A DNA stretch of 64,000 nt from DATCMU01 sp036563245 (GTDB lineage Bacteria; Pseudomonadota; Alphaproteobacteria; Rhizobiales; Devosiaceae). The notes beneath the pieces are model-generated. The model was given only the letters and a program-made list of their open reading frames with translations, was not told the origin of the DNA and did not search any database. The translations under genes were made by a program, and so were the position numbers. The DNA is taken from NCBI GenBank assembly GCA_036563245.1, contig DATCMU010000040.1, forward strand, positions 52,847-116,846, read 5' to 3'. Position 1 is the stretch's first letter, and each line of letters starts with the position of its first letter. This document shows positions 1 through 9,888 of the stretch, piece after piece.

Positions 1-357
1 ATATGGGAACGAGCGGATGATCTGCACCAGGCGCTTCATCCCGAAGGCTGCGCCGACTGCCGTGCCGCAGACATAGGGCTTGAGGTCGTTGGTGCCGAGC
101 ATGATGATAACCGCATCCAGCGGAGAATGGCTGGCGAGCATCACCGGAAGGATATTGGCGCCGTTCCGATCTGCGGCGGAACTGTGCTCGTCGAACACGG
201 TTGTGCGTCCGCCATGGCCCTCGGCAATAACCCTGGCCTTGCCCTCAAGCGCCCGCTCCAGCACAGTCGGCCAACGGTCTTCATATGGGTGGCGGCCACC
301 GCTGGCTGCGTCGGCGCCATAGGTGAGGCTGTCGCCAAATGCGAGGATCGTCTTCAT
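1..357 (-). CDS. SGNH/GDSL hydrolase, N-terminal part (runs off the left edge)
   Basis: Translating the minus strand from the ATG at 357 gives 119 codons with no stop before the window edge, so the C-terminal catalytic Asp/His block is not visible. The start reads MKTILAFGDSLTYG, the block I GDSL motif with the nucleophile Ser10. MLGTNDL about 30 codons before the window edge matches the GxND block (oxyanion hole). The family hydrolyses esters or acyl groups; the substrate cannot be told from sequence. It starts 13 bp after the pdhC stop on the same strand and is probably co-transcribed. A GDSL hydrolase between pdhC and lpd is a recurrent arrangement in Hyphomicrobiales, so lpd may lie further left (inference). 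No signal peptide is visible. Confidence 0.88.
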   Translation of the reverse strand, partial: MKTILAFGDSLTYGADAASGGRHPYEDRWPTVLERALEGKARVIAEGHGGRTTVFDEHSSAADRNGANILPVMLASHSPLDAVIIMLGTNDLKPYVCGTAVGAAFGMKRLVQIIRSFPY

Positions 358-370
358 CACGCGCGCACCC

Positions 371-1720
371 TCATGCCAGCATCATCACTGGCGTTTCGAT
401 CAGCTTCCTGAACGCGGCCAAGAGCTCGGCGCCAAGCGCGCCATCGACCGAACGGTGATCGCAGGACAAAGTGACAGTCATGAAATTGCCGACCTTGATC
501 TCGCCATTTTCGGCGTAGACCCGTTCCTCGCCGACGCCAACCGCGAGGATCGTGCCATGCGGGGGGTTGATAACGGCGGCAAATTCCTTGACCCCGTACA
601 TGCCGAGGTTCGAAACCGAGGTCGACCCGCCCTGATATTCGTGCGGCGCCAGTTTCTTGGACTTGGCGCGGACGGCAAAGTCCTTCACCTCTTCGGAAAT
701 CTGGCGAAGCGTCTTGGTCTCGCAGGATTTGACGACCGGTGTGAACAGGCCGCCGGGAACCGCAACCGCAACCGCGACGTCGGAGTGCTTGTGATAAAGG
801 ATCGCGTCACCGGCCCAGGTCGCATTGGCGGTCGGAACGCGCTGTAGCGCAATGGCCCAGGCCTTCATCACGAAGTCGTTCACCGACAGCTTGTATTCGG
901 GCTTGCCGTCCCTGTTCTTCGGGGCCGCTGCGTTGATCCTCTCACGAGCTGCGAGCAGATCGTCGATCCGGCAGTCGATGGTGAGATAGAAATGCGGAAT
1001 GGTCTGCTTCGCCTCGGTCAGGCGAGCTGCAACCACCTTGCGCATCCCGTCGTTGGGCACGGCCTCGTAGCTACCCTCCTCGTAGAGGGCGCGCACTGCC
1101 GCGCCAGACATTCCCGTTGCCATCGGGGTGGCTCCGGCCGCCGCAGCGCCTGTGGTGGGCGCCTTCATCTCGGTGGTGCCGGCTTTTGCCGCCTCAACGT
1201 CGGCCTTGACCACCCGGCCATGCGGGCCCGAGCCCACAAGCCGGGAGAGATCGATGCCTGCCTCTTTCGCCAGGCGGCGCGCCAGAGGTGAAGAGAACAC
1301 GCGTTCGCCGCTGGCCTTGGGTGCGGGCGTGGCAGCGGGTGCTGCAGATGGGGGGGCGGGCACAGGCGCGTTCGCAGGCACCGGAGCAGGTTCGGCCTTG
1401 CCGTTGCCCGATGCAGCCGGTTCCGGTTTTTTCGCGGCTTCCGCCCTGGGAGCTTCGGCGATGTCGGACTTGCTCTCGCCCTCTTCCAGCAACACGGCGA
1501 TCACCGCGTTCACCTTCACGTTCTCGGTACCCTCGGGAACCATGATCTTGCCGATGGTGCCCTCGTCGACCGCTTCGACTTCCATCGTGGCCTTGTCGGT
1601 CTCAATCTCGGCGATCACGTCACCCGAGGAAACGCTGTCGCCTTCCTTGACGTGCCATTTGGCAAGTGTCCCCTCTTCCATGGTCGGGCTGAGGGCGGGC
1701 ATGGTGATGTTGATGCTCAT
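371..1720 (-). CDS. pdhC: Pyruvate dehydrogenase E2, dihydrolipoamide acetyltransferase
   Basis: A 449-aa E2 subunit of the cytoplasmic pyruvate dehydrogenase complex; it moves the acetyl group from E1 to CoA. The N-terminal lipoyl domain (about 1-80) carries EIETDKATMEVEA with the lipoylated Lys43. An Ala/Pro-rich flexible linker follows, then a peripheral subunit-binding domain (about 140-178, SSPLARRLAKEAGIDL). The acetyltransferase domain ends with DHRSVDG, catalytic His422 and Asp426. Length and a single lipoyl domain are normal for alphaproteobacteria. It starts 4 bp after the stop of a cytosine deaminase gene and is the last PDH subunit gene before the GDSL hydrolase. Confidence 0.97.
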   Translation of the reverse strand: MSINITMPALSPTMEEGTLAKWHVKEGDSVSSGDVIAEIETDKATMEVEAVDEGTIGKIMVPEGTENVKVNAVIAVLLEEGESKSDIAEAPRAEAAKKPEPAASGNGKAEPAPVPANAPVPAPPSAAPAATPAPKASGERVFSSPLARRLAKEAGIDLSRLVGSGPHGRVVKADVEAAKAGTTEMKAPTTGAAAAGATPMATGMSGAAVRALYEEGSYEAVPNDGMRKVVAARLTEAKQTIPHFYLTIDCRIDDLLAARERINAAAPKNRDGKPEYKLSVNDFVMKAWAIALQRVPTANATWAGDAILYHKHSDVAVAVAVPGGLFTPVVKSCETKTLRQISEEVKDFAVRAKSKKLAPHEYQGGSTSVSNLGMYGVKEFAAVINPPHGTILAVGVGEERVYAENGEIKVGNFMTVTLSCDHRSVDGALGAELLAAFRKLIETPVMMLA

Positions 1721-1724
1721 CGGT

Positions 1725-2177
1725 TCACTCGCCTATGTCTTCGTTCCAGAGTTCGGGATGCATTTCGATGAAATCGGCCATCATGTGCTCGCAGCGTGGT
1801 TCGTGGTAGTCGGTCACGTCCACGCCGGCCAGCGACAGCACGTCCTGAAAGCCCTTGAAATTTTTCGATTCCGCGACAACCACGCGGGATATGCCGAACT
1901 GGATGATGGTCCCGGTGCACATCATGCACGGCGACAGCGTGGTGTAGCACGTCACGTCCCTGTAGGTCTTTTGCCGGCCCGCGTTCTGGATTGCATCCAT
2001 TTCGCCATGCAGGATCGGATCCCCCTTCTGCACCCGCCGGTTATGCCCGCGTCCGATGATCTCGCCGTTGCGCACAAGGACTGATCCGATGGGGATTCCC
2101 CCTTCGGAAAGACCCCTCTGGGCCTCCTCGTACGCGGCGTCGAGGAACTTTCTGTCGAGTTCGGCCTGCGTTGCCAT
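1725..2177 (-). CDS. Yeast-type cytosine deaminase / nucleoside deaminase inside the pdh operon
   Basis: A 150-aa zinc deaminase of the CMP/dCMP deaminase fold. HGE at 57-59 supplies the zinc ligand His57 and proton shuttle Glu59; SPCMMC supplies Cys84 and Cys87. It resembles fungal cytosine deaminase (FCY1) rather than bacterial CodA: GRGHNRR with Asn46 and the C-terminal EDIGE (Asp147) correspond to the pyrimidine-binding Asn and Asp of the yeast enzyme, and the length is close to its 158 aa. Likely reaction: cytosine to uracil plus ammonia; creatinine or other amino-heterocycles remain possible. It sits 4 bp from pdhB and 4 bp from pdhC, so it is surely co-transcribed. No functional link to PDH is evident. 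Confidence 0.85.
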   Translation of the reverse strand: MATQAELDRKFLDAAYEEAQRGLSEGGIPIGSVLVRNGEIIGRGHNRRVQKGDPILHGEMDAIQNAGRQKTYRDVTCYTTLSPCMMCTGTIIQFGISRVVVAESKNFKGFQDVLSLAGVDVTDYHEPRCEHMMADFIEMHPELWNEDIGE

Positions 2178-2181
2178 GCGG

Positions 2182-3579
2182 TCAGCTCCGGTAGGTCACG
2201 GCATTCACCGCGGCAACCACTTCGTCGACCGTTGGCAGCGCCAACTTTTCGAGGTTGGCGGCATAGGGCATCGGCACGTCCTTGCCGGTCACCCGGGTAA
2301 CAGGTGCATCGAGATAATCGAAGGCCTCTTCCATCAGGCGGGCGGAAATATCGGACCCGATCGAGTTCTGCGGCCAGCCTTCCTCGACCGTGACGCAGCG
2401 TCCGGTCTTCTTCACCGATTCGATGACCGTGGCGCTGTCGAGTGGGCGCAGGGTGCGCAGGTCGATCAGTTCTACATCGACGCCGGCGGCAACCAGCTTT
2501 TCGGTCGCCTGGGTGGCATAGTGCATGCCCATGGAATAGGCGACGATGGTCACGTCCCTGCCCTGGCGCACCACGCGTGCCTTGCCGATCGGCAGGACCC
2601 AATCGTCCACCTTTGGGACTTCGAAGCTATGGCCGTAAAGAATCTCGTTTTCGAGAAACACGACCGGATCCGGCGAGCGGATCGCTGCCTTCAGAAGTCC
2701 CTTGGCATCCGCGGCGCTATAGGGCGCGATGACGGTGAGACCGGGAACGTGACTATACCAGGATGAATAGTCCTGGCTGTGCTGGGCGCCCACGCGAGCG
2801 GCCGCGCCATTGGGGCCGCGGAAGACGATGGGAACCCTGACCTGGCCGCCGGACATGTAGTGGGTCTTGGCGGCGGAGTTGATAATCTGGTCGATGGCCT
2901 GCATGGCGAAGTTGAAGGTCATGAACTCGACAATCGGCTTGAGGCCCGCCATCGCGGCGCCGACGCCAAGTCCGGCAAAGCCATGCTCGGTGATCGGCGT
3001 GTCGATGACACGCTTTTCGCCGAATTCCTGCAACAGGCCCTGCGTCACCTTGTAGGCGCCCTGGTATTGCGCCACTTCCTCGCCCATGACGAAGACGTCG
3101 GGATCTGCCCGCATTTCTTCGGCCATGGCTTCCTGCAGCGCCTGGCGAACGGTCAGCGTCACCATTTCGGTGCCCTCGGGCACTTCAGGGTCGCGGGCGG
3201 GCTCGAAAGCGGGCGCTTGAGGCGCTGCTTCTTCTTTTGCCGCGGCTGCGGGCTTCGGCTCGGGTTCAGCGGCTTGCGCGGAGGAGGCTTCTGCAGGAGC
3301 CTTTGCCGCGGGCGCAGCGATGGCGTCCGCATCCTCGCCGTCGCTCAACAGAGCCGCGATGGGCGTGTTCACCTTCACGCCTTCGGTGCCCTCGGGAATG
3401 AAGATCTTGCCGATCTTGCCCTCGTCGACGGCCTCGACTTCCATGGTTGCCTTGTCGGTCTCGATCTCCGCAATCACGTCGCCGGGCGCGATGTTGTCGC
3501 CCTCCTTGACGAGCCATTTCGCCAGTTTTCCTTCCTCCATGGTGGGAGAAAGCGCGGGCATGAGAATATCTGTCGGCAT
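2182..3579 (-). CDS. pdhB: Pyruvate dehydrogenase E1 beta subunit with N-terminal lipoyl domain
   Basis: 465 aa. Residues 1-80 form a lipoyl domain (EIETDKATMEVEA, Lys43) nearly identical to that of the neighbouring E2; an Ala/Glu/Pro linker follows to about 135. The rest is the transketolase-like E1 beta fold: MGEEVAQYQGAYKVTQGL holds the ThDP-activating Glu, and ITEHGFAGLGVGAA and the C-terminal transketolase domain are intact. With PdhA it decarboxylates pyruvate. A lipoyl domain on E1 beta is a known alphaproteobacterial feature. Gene order is pdhA–VOC–pdhB–deaminase–pdhC, all minus strand. Confidence 0.97.
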   Translation of the reverse strand: MPTDILMPALSPTMEEGKLAKWLVKEGDNIAPGDVIAEIETDKATMEVEAVDEGKIGKIFIPEGTEGVKVNTPIAALLSDGEDADAIAAPAAKAPAEASSAQAAEPEPKPAAAAKEEAAPQAPAFEPARDPEVPEGTEMVTLTVRQALQEAMAEEMRADPDVFVMGEEVAQYQGAYKVTQGLLQEFGEKRVIDTPITEHGFAGLGVGAAMAGLKPIVEFMTFNFAMQAIDQIINSAAKTHYMSGGQVRVPIVFRGPNGAAARVGAQHSQDYSSWYSHVPGLTVIAPYSAADAKGLLKAAIRSPDPVVFLENEILYGHSFEVPKVDDWVLPIGKARVVRQGRDVTIVAYSMGMHYATQATEKLVAAGVDVELIDLRTLRPLDSATVIESVKKTGRCVTVEEGWPQNSIGSDISARLMEEAFDYLDAPVTRVTGKDVPMPYAANLEKLALPTVDEVVAAVNAVTYRS

Positions 3580-3602
3580 GAGAGGATTTGTCCTTGCTTG
3601 CG

Positions 3603-4007
3603 TCAGGCGGCGCTGCTGTCCACCTGGAACAGGCCGAAAGTGTTGGCTTCAGTGTCCTTGAGGTAGGCGACCCAGCCCATCCCGGGCACGGGGCCTTTTG
3701 GCAGGGCAACTTCGCCGCCCAGTGCCAGTGCCTTTTGCAGATAGGCATCGATATCGTCGACACCTATCGTGACCACGAAGGCGGTAACCGGCGAATCGGC
3801 TGCGATGTTTTCCGGCGCGAGGTCGCCCATGCGCCTCATGAGACCCCCGTCGATACCTTGTTCCGGCGCCTCTCCGGTCTTGATCGTCCAGTAGTCGAAG
3901 CCGCCGCCGCCATATGTCTGAAACTCCCAGCCGAACAACTGGCCGTAGAAATGCATGGCCCGTTCGGGGTCGGCGCAATGAATTTCGAAGTGAATCGGAC
4001 GCGGCAT
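3603..4007 (-). CDS. VOC-superfamily (glyoxalase/bleomycin-resistance fold) protein
   Basis: 134 aa. It starts PIHFEIHCADPERAMHFY and ends VAYLKDTEANTFGLFQ, the two βαβββ modules of the vicinal-oxygen-chelate fold. The start at 4007 is chosen because AGGAGG lies just upstream; an in-frame upstream ATG at 4082 would extend the protein back into pdhA. The gene starts 10 bp after the pdhA stop and ends 23 bp before pdhB, so it is an operon member. Members range from metal enzymes to binding proteins and the substrate is unknown. A role in clearing a reactive carbonyl by-product of pyruvate metabolism is only a guess. Confidence 0.85.
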   Translation of the reverse strand: MPRPIHFEIHCADPERAMHFYGQLFGWEFQTYGGGGFDYWTIKTGEAPEQGIDGGLMRRMGDLAPENIAADSPVTAFVVTIGVDDIDAYLQKALALGGEVALPKGPVPGMGWVAYLKDTEANTFGLFQVDSSAA

Positions 4008-4017
4008 GGCTTCCTCC

Positions 4018-5034
4018 TCAGGCGGAAATGACGATGTCTGTCCAGAGTTCTGCGGCTGTCGGTTCCGGGCTTTCCGTCGCAAAGTCCGCCGCTTCCGTCA
4101 CAATCGCACGTACGTCCTGTTCGATGGACTTGAGATCGTCCTCGGACCCAAACCCGCGATCGATGATGCGACGCTTGACCTGTTCGATCGGGTCGTGTTC
4201 GGCCCGCATGCTCTGCACTTCTTCCCTGGAGCGGTACTTCGCCGGGTCCGACATGGAATGGCCCCGATAGCGGTAGGTCAGCATTTCAAGGATATAGGGA
4301 CCCTTGCCGGACCGCGCATGTTCGATGGCCCTCGTGGCGGCATCGCGCACATAGCGCACGTCCATTCCGTCGACCTGCTCACCGGGAATGTCGAAACTCC
4401 GGCCTCGTTGCGAAAGATCGGTGGTAGCCGCCGACCGATTGACCGATGTTCCCATCGCATACTGGTTGTTTTCGATCACATAGACCACGGGCAGGTGCCA
4501 CAGCTTGGCCATGTTGAAGCTCTCGTAGACCTGCCCCTGGTTCGCCGCCCCGTCACCGAAATAGGTCAGGCTCACACTGTCGTCCCCGCGATATTTCGCG
4601 GCAAACGCCAGTCCAGTACCAAGGCTGACCTGGGCGCCGACGATGCCGTTTCCGCCATAGAAACGGTGCTCGGAGGAGAACATGTGCATCGAACCGCCCT
4701 TGCCCTTCGACAAGCCCCCGCTGCGTCCGGTCAGTTCCGCCATCACGCCCTTGGGATCGAGTCCAAGTGCAAGCATGTGCCCGTGGTCGCGGTAGCCCGT
4801 GATCGCGGCATCGCCCTTGCGCGCCGCCATGGTCACACCGGTGGCGACAGCCTCCTGCCCGATATAGAGGTGACAGAAGCCGCCGATCAGGCCCATGCCA
4901 TACATTTGCCCGGCCTTCTCCTCGAAGCGCCGGATCAGCAGCATCTCGCGGTAGGCGTGAAACTCTTCGTCCTTGCTGAATTCGGGAACATTTGGCTTGG
5001 CGGCTGCCGGTTTGGTGGCGGCTTTACGGGCCAT
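4018..5034 (-). CDS. pdhA: Pyruvate dehydrogenase E1 alpha subunit
   Basis: 338 aa, usual length for the ThDP-dependent E1 alpha. The ThDP/Mg motif starts at GDGAANQGQ (160-168) and closes with ENN (188-190). HLYIGQEA (55-62) and YRDHGH (81-86) are the conserved active-site segments, and the YRGHS phospho-loop region near 265 is intact. The N-terminus is Lys/Ala/Pro-rich (about 15 residues), common in the family. It is the first gene of the pdh operon, with 237 bp of non-coding DNA upstream that holds a candidate promoter. It acts with PdhB to make acetyl groups for the E2 lipoyl arm. Confidence 0.97.
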   Translation of the reverse strand: MARKAATKPAAAKPNVPEFSKDEEFHAYREMLLIRRFEEKAGQMYGMGLIGGFCHLYIGQEAVATGVTMAARKGDAAITGYRDHGHMLALGLDPKGVMAELTGRSGGLSKGKGGSMHMFSSEHRFYGGNGIVGAQVSLGTGLAFAAKYRGDDSVSLTYFGDGAANQGQVYESFNMAKLWHLPVVYVIENNQYAMGTSVNRSAATTDLSQRGRSFDIPGEQVDGMDVRYVRDAATRAIEHARSGKGPYILEMLTYRYRGHSMSDPAKYRSREEVQSMRAEHDPIEQVKRRIIDRGFGSEDDLKSIEQDVRAIVTEAADFATESPEPTAAELWTDIVISA

Positions 5035-5130
5035 GGGCTAGTTCTCCAGAACGTACGGTGCGGCGCAGCCTTGTCGGCCGGCCTGTGAAAGGGAGCGGAA
5101 AACGGTCCGCAATCTGAAGCATCTCGCGGT

Positions 5131-5158
5131 ACTGTAGACTACGAATGACGACACGCAA
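5131..5158 (-). promoter_or_regulatory. Candidate promoter of the pdh operon
   Basis: On the minus strand TTGCGT (5153-5158) and TACAGT (5131-5136) are separated by 16 bp, about 100 bp upstream of pdhA. The surrounding gap (5035-5271) is AT-richer than its neighbours and has no gene. Assignment rests only on consensus and position. Confidence 0.35.
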
Positions 5159-5271
5159 ATACAAATGGCAGCCGCGCGTCGGCAGCCGAATTCCGCTTAA
5201 CGTCAACAAAAATCACGGATATTTCCGATTAACTGAAATCCGGTCTAACGTAGTGATGAACTGTAACTGGG

Positions 5272-5595
5272 TTAACCGTCGCTTTTTCCCACCAGGATAA
5301 GGGTATCATCCGGATGGGCAAGGCCAAGCAGGGCGCGGGCGCGCTCGGTGAGAATGTCGGGATCGAGCCGTTCCGGTGCAAACAGGGCATTGCGATGCTT
5401 GTAGGATTCGATTTCGGTTTGCAGCGCGGCGGACTTCGCCTCAAGGTCGGCGATCTCGCCAATCATGCTTTGCTGGCTTGTAATGCCGAACTGCCCACTG
5501 ACGGCGTGGTAGCCCAGGTAGCCCTGGAACGCGAGCAGCGTGAAGGTTATCAGCAGCTTGCGCGCGACTGAGGGGCGCCTGACTCTAGTGGGCAT
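5272..5595 (-). CDS. ftsB: FtsB/DivIC-family septum formation initiator
   Basis: 107 aa: a short basic N-terminus, one membrane helix (about 13-30, LLITFTLLAFQGYLGYHAV), then a coiled coil (about 40-70, IADLEAKSAALQTEIESYKHR), the FtsB/DivIC architecture. It is a bitopic inner-membrane protein of the divisome FtsQLB complex. The gene lies between eno and pdhA on the same strand, the standard position in Hyphomicrobiales, which supports the call despite low sequence conservation in this family. Confidence 0.88.
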   Translation of the reverse strand: MPTRVRRPSVARKLLITFTLLAFQGYLGYHAVSGQFGITSQQSMIGEIADLEAKSAALQTEIESYKHRNALFAPERLDPDILTERARALLGLAHPDDTLILVGKSDG

Positions 5596-5709
5596 CGTCT
5601 TCCCGGGCCGTTCCTGTTCGACCCCGGAAGTATCTCGCGAAACATTTAATGCCGGGTTGCTGGCGATCGGGTTTGGTGATCCTGACCGCCAGTCAGCCCA
5701 GCATGTGCC

Positions 5710-6984
5710 TCAGGCCCGTAGGATGGAGCGGCCGGCATAGCTCGCGGACGGACCAAGCTGCTCTTCGATGCGGATCAGCTGGTTGTATTTGGCGAGCCGG
5801 TCGGACCGGGCCAGAGAACCGGTCTTGATCTGCCCGCAATTCAGGGCGACCGCGAGATCGGCAATCGTGGAATCCTCTGTCTCGCCGGAGCGATGTGACA
5901 TCACGGCCGTGTAGGCTGCCCGGTGGGCCATTTCCACCGCGTCCAGGGTTTCGGACAGCGATCCGATCTGGTTGACCTTCACCAGGATCGAATTGGCCAC
6001 ACCCATCTTGATGCCGGAGCCGAGGCGTTCGGTATTGGTGACAAAAAGGTCGTCGCCGACCAACTGGATCTTGCCGCCGAGCGCCTGGGTCAGGCCCTTC
6101 CAGCCGTCCCAATCGTCTTCGGCCATGCCGTCCTCGATGGAGATGATCGGATAACGCGCTACGAGATCTTCGAGATAACGGACCATCTCGTCGGATCCGA
6201 GCACCCTGCTCTCGCCCGAAAGGTTGTACTTGCCACTCTCGTAGAACTCGGTCGAAGCGCAGTCGAGCGCGATGTAGACGTCCTCGCCCGGCTTGTAGCC
6301 AGCCTTCTCGATCGAGGTCATGATGAAACCAAGCGCTGCATCGGTCGAGGAAAGGGCGGGCGCGAAGCCGCCCTCGTCGCCAACGCTGGTGCTCAGTCCC
6401 TCGGCGGCCAGGCTCTTCTTGAGCGTGTGAAACACTTCCGAGCCGATGCGCACCGCGTCCGCGATGCTGTCGGCGCCCACCGGCATGATCATGAATTCCT
6501 GAATGTCGATAGGGTTGTCCGCATGCTGGCCACCATTGATGATATTCATCATCGGGACGGGCAGGATGTGAGCGTTCGGGCCGCCGATGTAGCGGAACAA
6601 GGGCAGCTCGGACGACTCGGCTGCCGCCTTTGCAACCGCCAGGGACACGCCCAGAATCGCGTTGGCGCCAAGTTTGCTCTTGTTGGGCGTGCCATCGAGC
6701 TCGATCATGGCACGGTCGACCTCGATCTGGTCGAGGGCGTCAAGGCCACGCACCTCGTCCAGGATCACGGTGTTGATATTGTCGACTGCCTGGGTGACCC
6801 CCTTCCCCATGTAGGCGGTGCCGCCGTCGCGCAGCTCCACGGCCTCGTGGGCGCCGGTGGAGGCACCGGAGGGCACGGCGGCGCGGCCGAAGCTTCCATC
6901 GTCGAGAACCACATCGACTTCAACAGTGGGGTTGCCACGGCTGTCGAATATCTGGCGGCCGATGATGTCGAGGATCGCTGACAT
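5710..6984 (-). CDS. eno: Enolase (phosphopyruvate hydratase)
   Basis: 424 aa, typical length. It dehydrates 2-phosphoglycerate to phosphoenolpyruvate in the cytoplasm. Catalytic Glu204 is in VGDEGGFAP and Lys336 in the signature ILVKVNQIGSLSE. Mg ligands are Asp241 (ALDCAS), Glu284 (SIEDG) and Asp311 (VGDDLF). AAGGA lies 9 bp before the ATG. The downstream neighbour is ftsB; the next gene upstream is a DUF4169 gene 165 bp away. Confidence 0.98.
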   Translation of the reverse strand: MSAILDIIGRQIFDSRGNPTVEVDVVLDDGSFGRAAVPSGASTGAHEAVELRDGGTAYMGKGVTQAVDNINTVILDEVRGLDALDQIEVDRAMIELDGTPNKSKLGANAILGVSLAVAKAAAESSELPLFRYIGGPNAHILPVPMMNIINGGQHADNPIDIQEFMIMPVGADSIADAVRIGSEVFHTLKKSLAAEGLSTSVGDEGGFAPALSSTDAALGFIMTSIEKAGYKPGEDVYIALDCASTEFYESGKYNLSGESRVLGSDEMVRYLEDLVARYPIISIEDGMAEDDWDGWKGLTQALGGKIQLVGDDLFVTNTERLGSGIKMGVANSILVKVNQIGSLSETLDAVEMAHRAAYTAVMSHRSGETEDSTIADLAVALNCGQIKTGSLARSDRLAKYNQLIRIEEQLGPSASYAGRSILRA

Positions 6985-7149
6985 GGGTTCGGAGTCCTTT
7001 CAAATTCAGGAGGAAATGGGGTTCTGGCGCGCTTGATATACCCGCGTCACAGGGATGGGAAGTGGCGGCAACACCAGGATGCCCGCCGACGCGTTGGACT
7101 GCCAGGACGCAAAGGGGAACCATTCGTCCGTGGTGCGGGGCGCCGCAAA

Positions 7150-7335
7150 TCAGTCCTCCGCGCCTTCCTTGCGATGCGCTTCGAGCCGGCGGGCCTCGAG
7201 TTCGGCCACGGCCCCCAGCCTTTTGCGCTCGGTCTTGGTCAGGCCATGGCTGATCCGGTTCTGCTCTGCCTTCGCCGCCGCTTCGGCGCGCGCCTTGCGC
7301 TTGCGTTGCAGCTTGAGGTTGACCACGTCGCCCAT
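7150..7335 (-). CDS. DUF4169 family small basic protein
   Basis: A 61-aa, strongly charged protein starting MGDVVNLKLQRKRKARAEAA and containing NRISHGLTKTERKR, the DUF4169 pattern (xxVNLRxARKxxARAE…NRxxxGRTKxE). Function unknown; sequence suggests a helical nucleic-acid- or protein-binding peptide. The ATG at 7335 is chosen because homologues begin exactly there; the longer reading frame upstream is out-of-frame pyrG sequence. It lies 28 bp after pyrG and is probably co-transcribed with it. The 165 bp between it and eno hold no recognisable gene. Confidence 0.8.
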   Translation of the reverse strand: MGDVVNLKLQRKRKARAEAAAKAEQNRISHGLTKTERKRLGAVAELEARRLEAHRKEGAED

Positions 7336-7363
7336 GTTGCACGGTACCTCGCGCGAAATTCGA

Positions 7364-8992
<1,629 letters not shown>

Positions 8993-9049
8993 GGGCCTTG
9001 ACCTTACATCAGCATTTTGATTCGCAGGCGTCCTTTGTTACGCCAACCC

Positions 9050-9079
9050 AAAAAAGAAGGGGACGTTTCCATCCCCTTC
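9050..9079 (-). terminator. Rho-independent terminator of secG
   Basis: Read on the minus strand, an 8-bp perfect stem (GAAGGGGA / TCCCCTTC, 9056-9063 with 9072-9079) with an 8-nt loop is followed by six U (9055-9050). It sits 23 bp past the secG stop and 58 bp before pyrG. Confidence 0.9.
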
Positions 9080-9101
9080 GAATTCCTCGCTTGCGCGGCC
9101 T

Positions 9102-9701
9102 CTAGTTGCCGCTGCTTTGCCCTGACGCAGGGGCGGTGCCGGTCGTCGTGGACGTTCCGGTCGTGTCGGACGCGCCGGGTACCGGCAGGCTGCCTGCATC
9201 GCTGGGCGCGGTGGTTGCAGGTGCGGTGGTTGCAGGTGCGGTGGTTGCAGGCGCAGCTGCGCCGCTCGTGTCGGTGGCCGGTGCCGTGGAATTGTCGGTC
9301 GGGGTGGCGGCTCCCGGAACCGGAAGGTCGGTGGCCGTGCTCGCGCCCTGATCCGGCGCGAGGCCCTTGAAGGCGTCGATAACGCCACCGTTGTTGCTGG
9401 TGCCCGTGCCGCTGCTGTCGGTCGTGGTGACCGACTGCTGCGCCCTGTTGATGATATCCTGGGAACTGCGGTTCATCTGGCTCAGCACGGTCAGGCCGAT
9501 GGCGGTGGCAAAGAACAGGGCCGCAAGTATTGCCGTTGTGCGGGTGAGAAGATTTGCCGACCCGCGGACCGACATGAGTCCGCCCCCGCCCCCGATGCCG
9601 AGCGCGCCGCCCTCGGAACGCTGCAACAGAATGACGCCGATCATGGCGACGACGATCAGCAGGTAGGCAACGATCAGCACGTTACTCAACGCATCGTTCA
9701 T
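9102..9701 (-). CDS. secG: Preprotein translocase subunit SecG with long Thr/Ala/Pro tail
   Basis: 199 aa. Two membrane helices (about 5-23 and 50-72) flank LLQRSEGGALGIGGGGGLMSVRG, the SecG loop, so this is the accessory subunit of the SecYEG channel in the inner membrane. The start at 9701 (MNDALSNVLIVAY) matches family starts; an upstream in-frame start at 9728 would add nine residues. The C-terminal ~110 residues are low-complexity Thr/Ala/Ser/Pro-rich with tandem repeats, much longer than the E. coli protein (110 aa). The gene lies between tpiA and pyrG. Confidence 0.93.
   Translation of the reverse strand: MNDALSNVLIVAYLLIVVAMIGVILLQRSEGGALGIGGGGGLMSVRGSANLLTRTTAILAALFFATAIGLTVLSQMNRSSQDIINRAQQSVTTTDSSGTGTSNNGGVIDAFKGLAPDQGASTATDLPVPGAATPTDNSTAPATDTSGAAAPATTAPATTAPATTAPSDAGSLPVPGASDTTGTSTTTGTAPASGQSSGN
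9208..9252. repeat. Tandem 15-bp repeat (3 units) in the secG tail
   Basis: GCGGTGGTTGCAGGT is repeated three times in a row (last base differs in the third copy), in frame, encoding PATTA-type pentapeptides of the SecG tail. In-frame unit size means copy number can change without breaking the gene. Confidence 0.9.
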
Positions 9702-9888
9702 GTCTTCGATCCCAGAGGTTGGTTCCACGCAATCGCCGCCTGCAGCGCCTGCGGGTCACCTACAGATAGTTCCCACGTCGCGCCGCACAAGGCATGGGCC
9801 TTGACAGCGCTTGGCTTACCAGAAGTTGCGCGTTCTACACGCTTGACTTGATAAATGCCAGACGTCCGTGCCGATTTTTGGGCAGCTG

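Noticed and set aside
6985..7149. Search for a small gene between eno and the DUF4169 gene
   Set aside because: The open minus-strand frame here is a continuation of out-of-frame DUF4169 and pyrG sequence; only the eno ribosome site (AAGGA) is credible.
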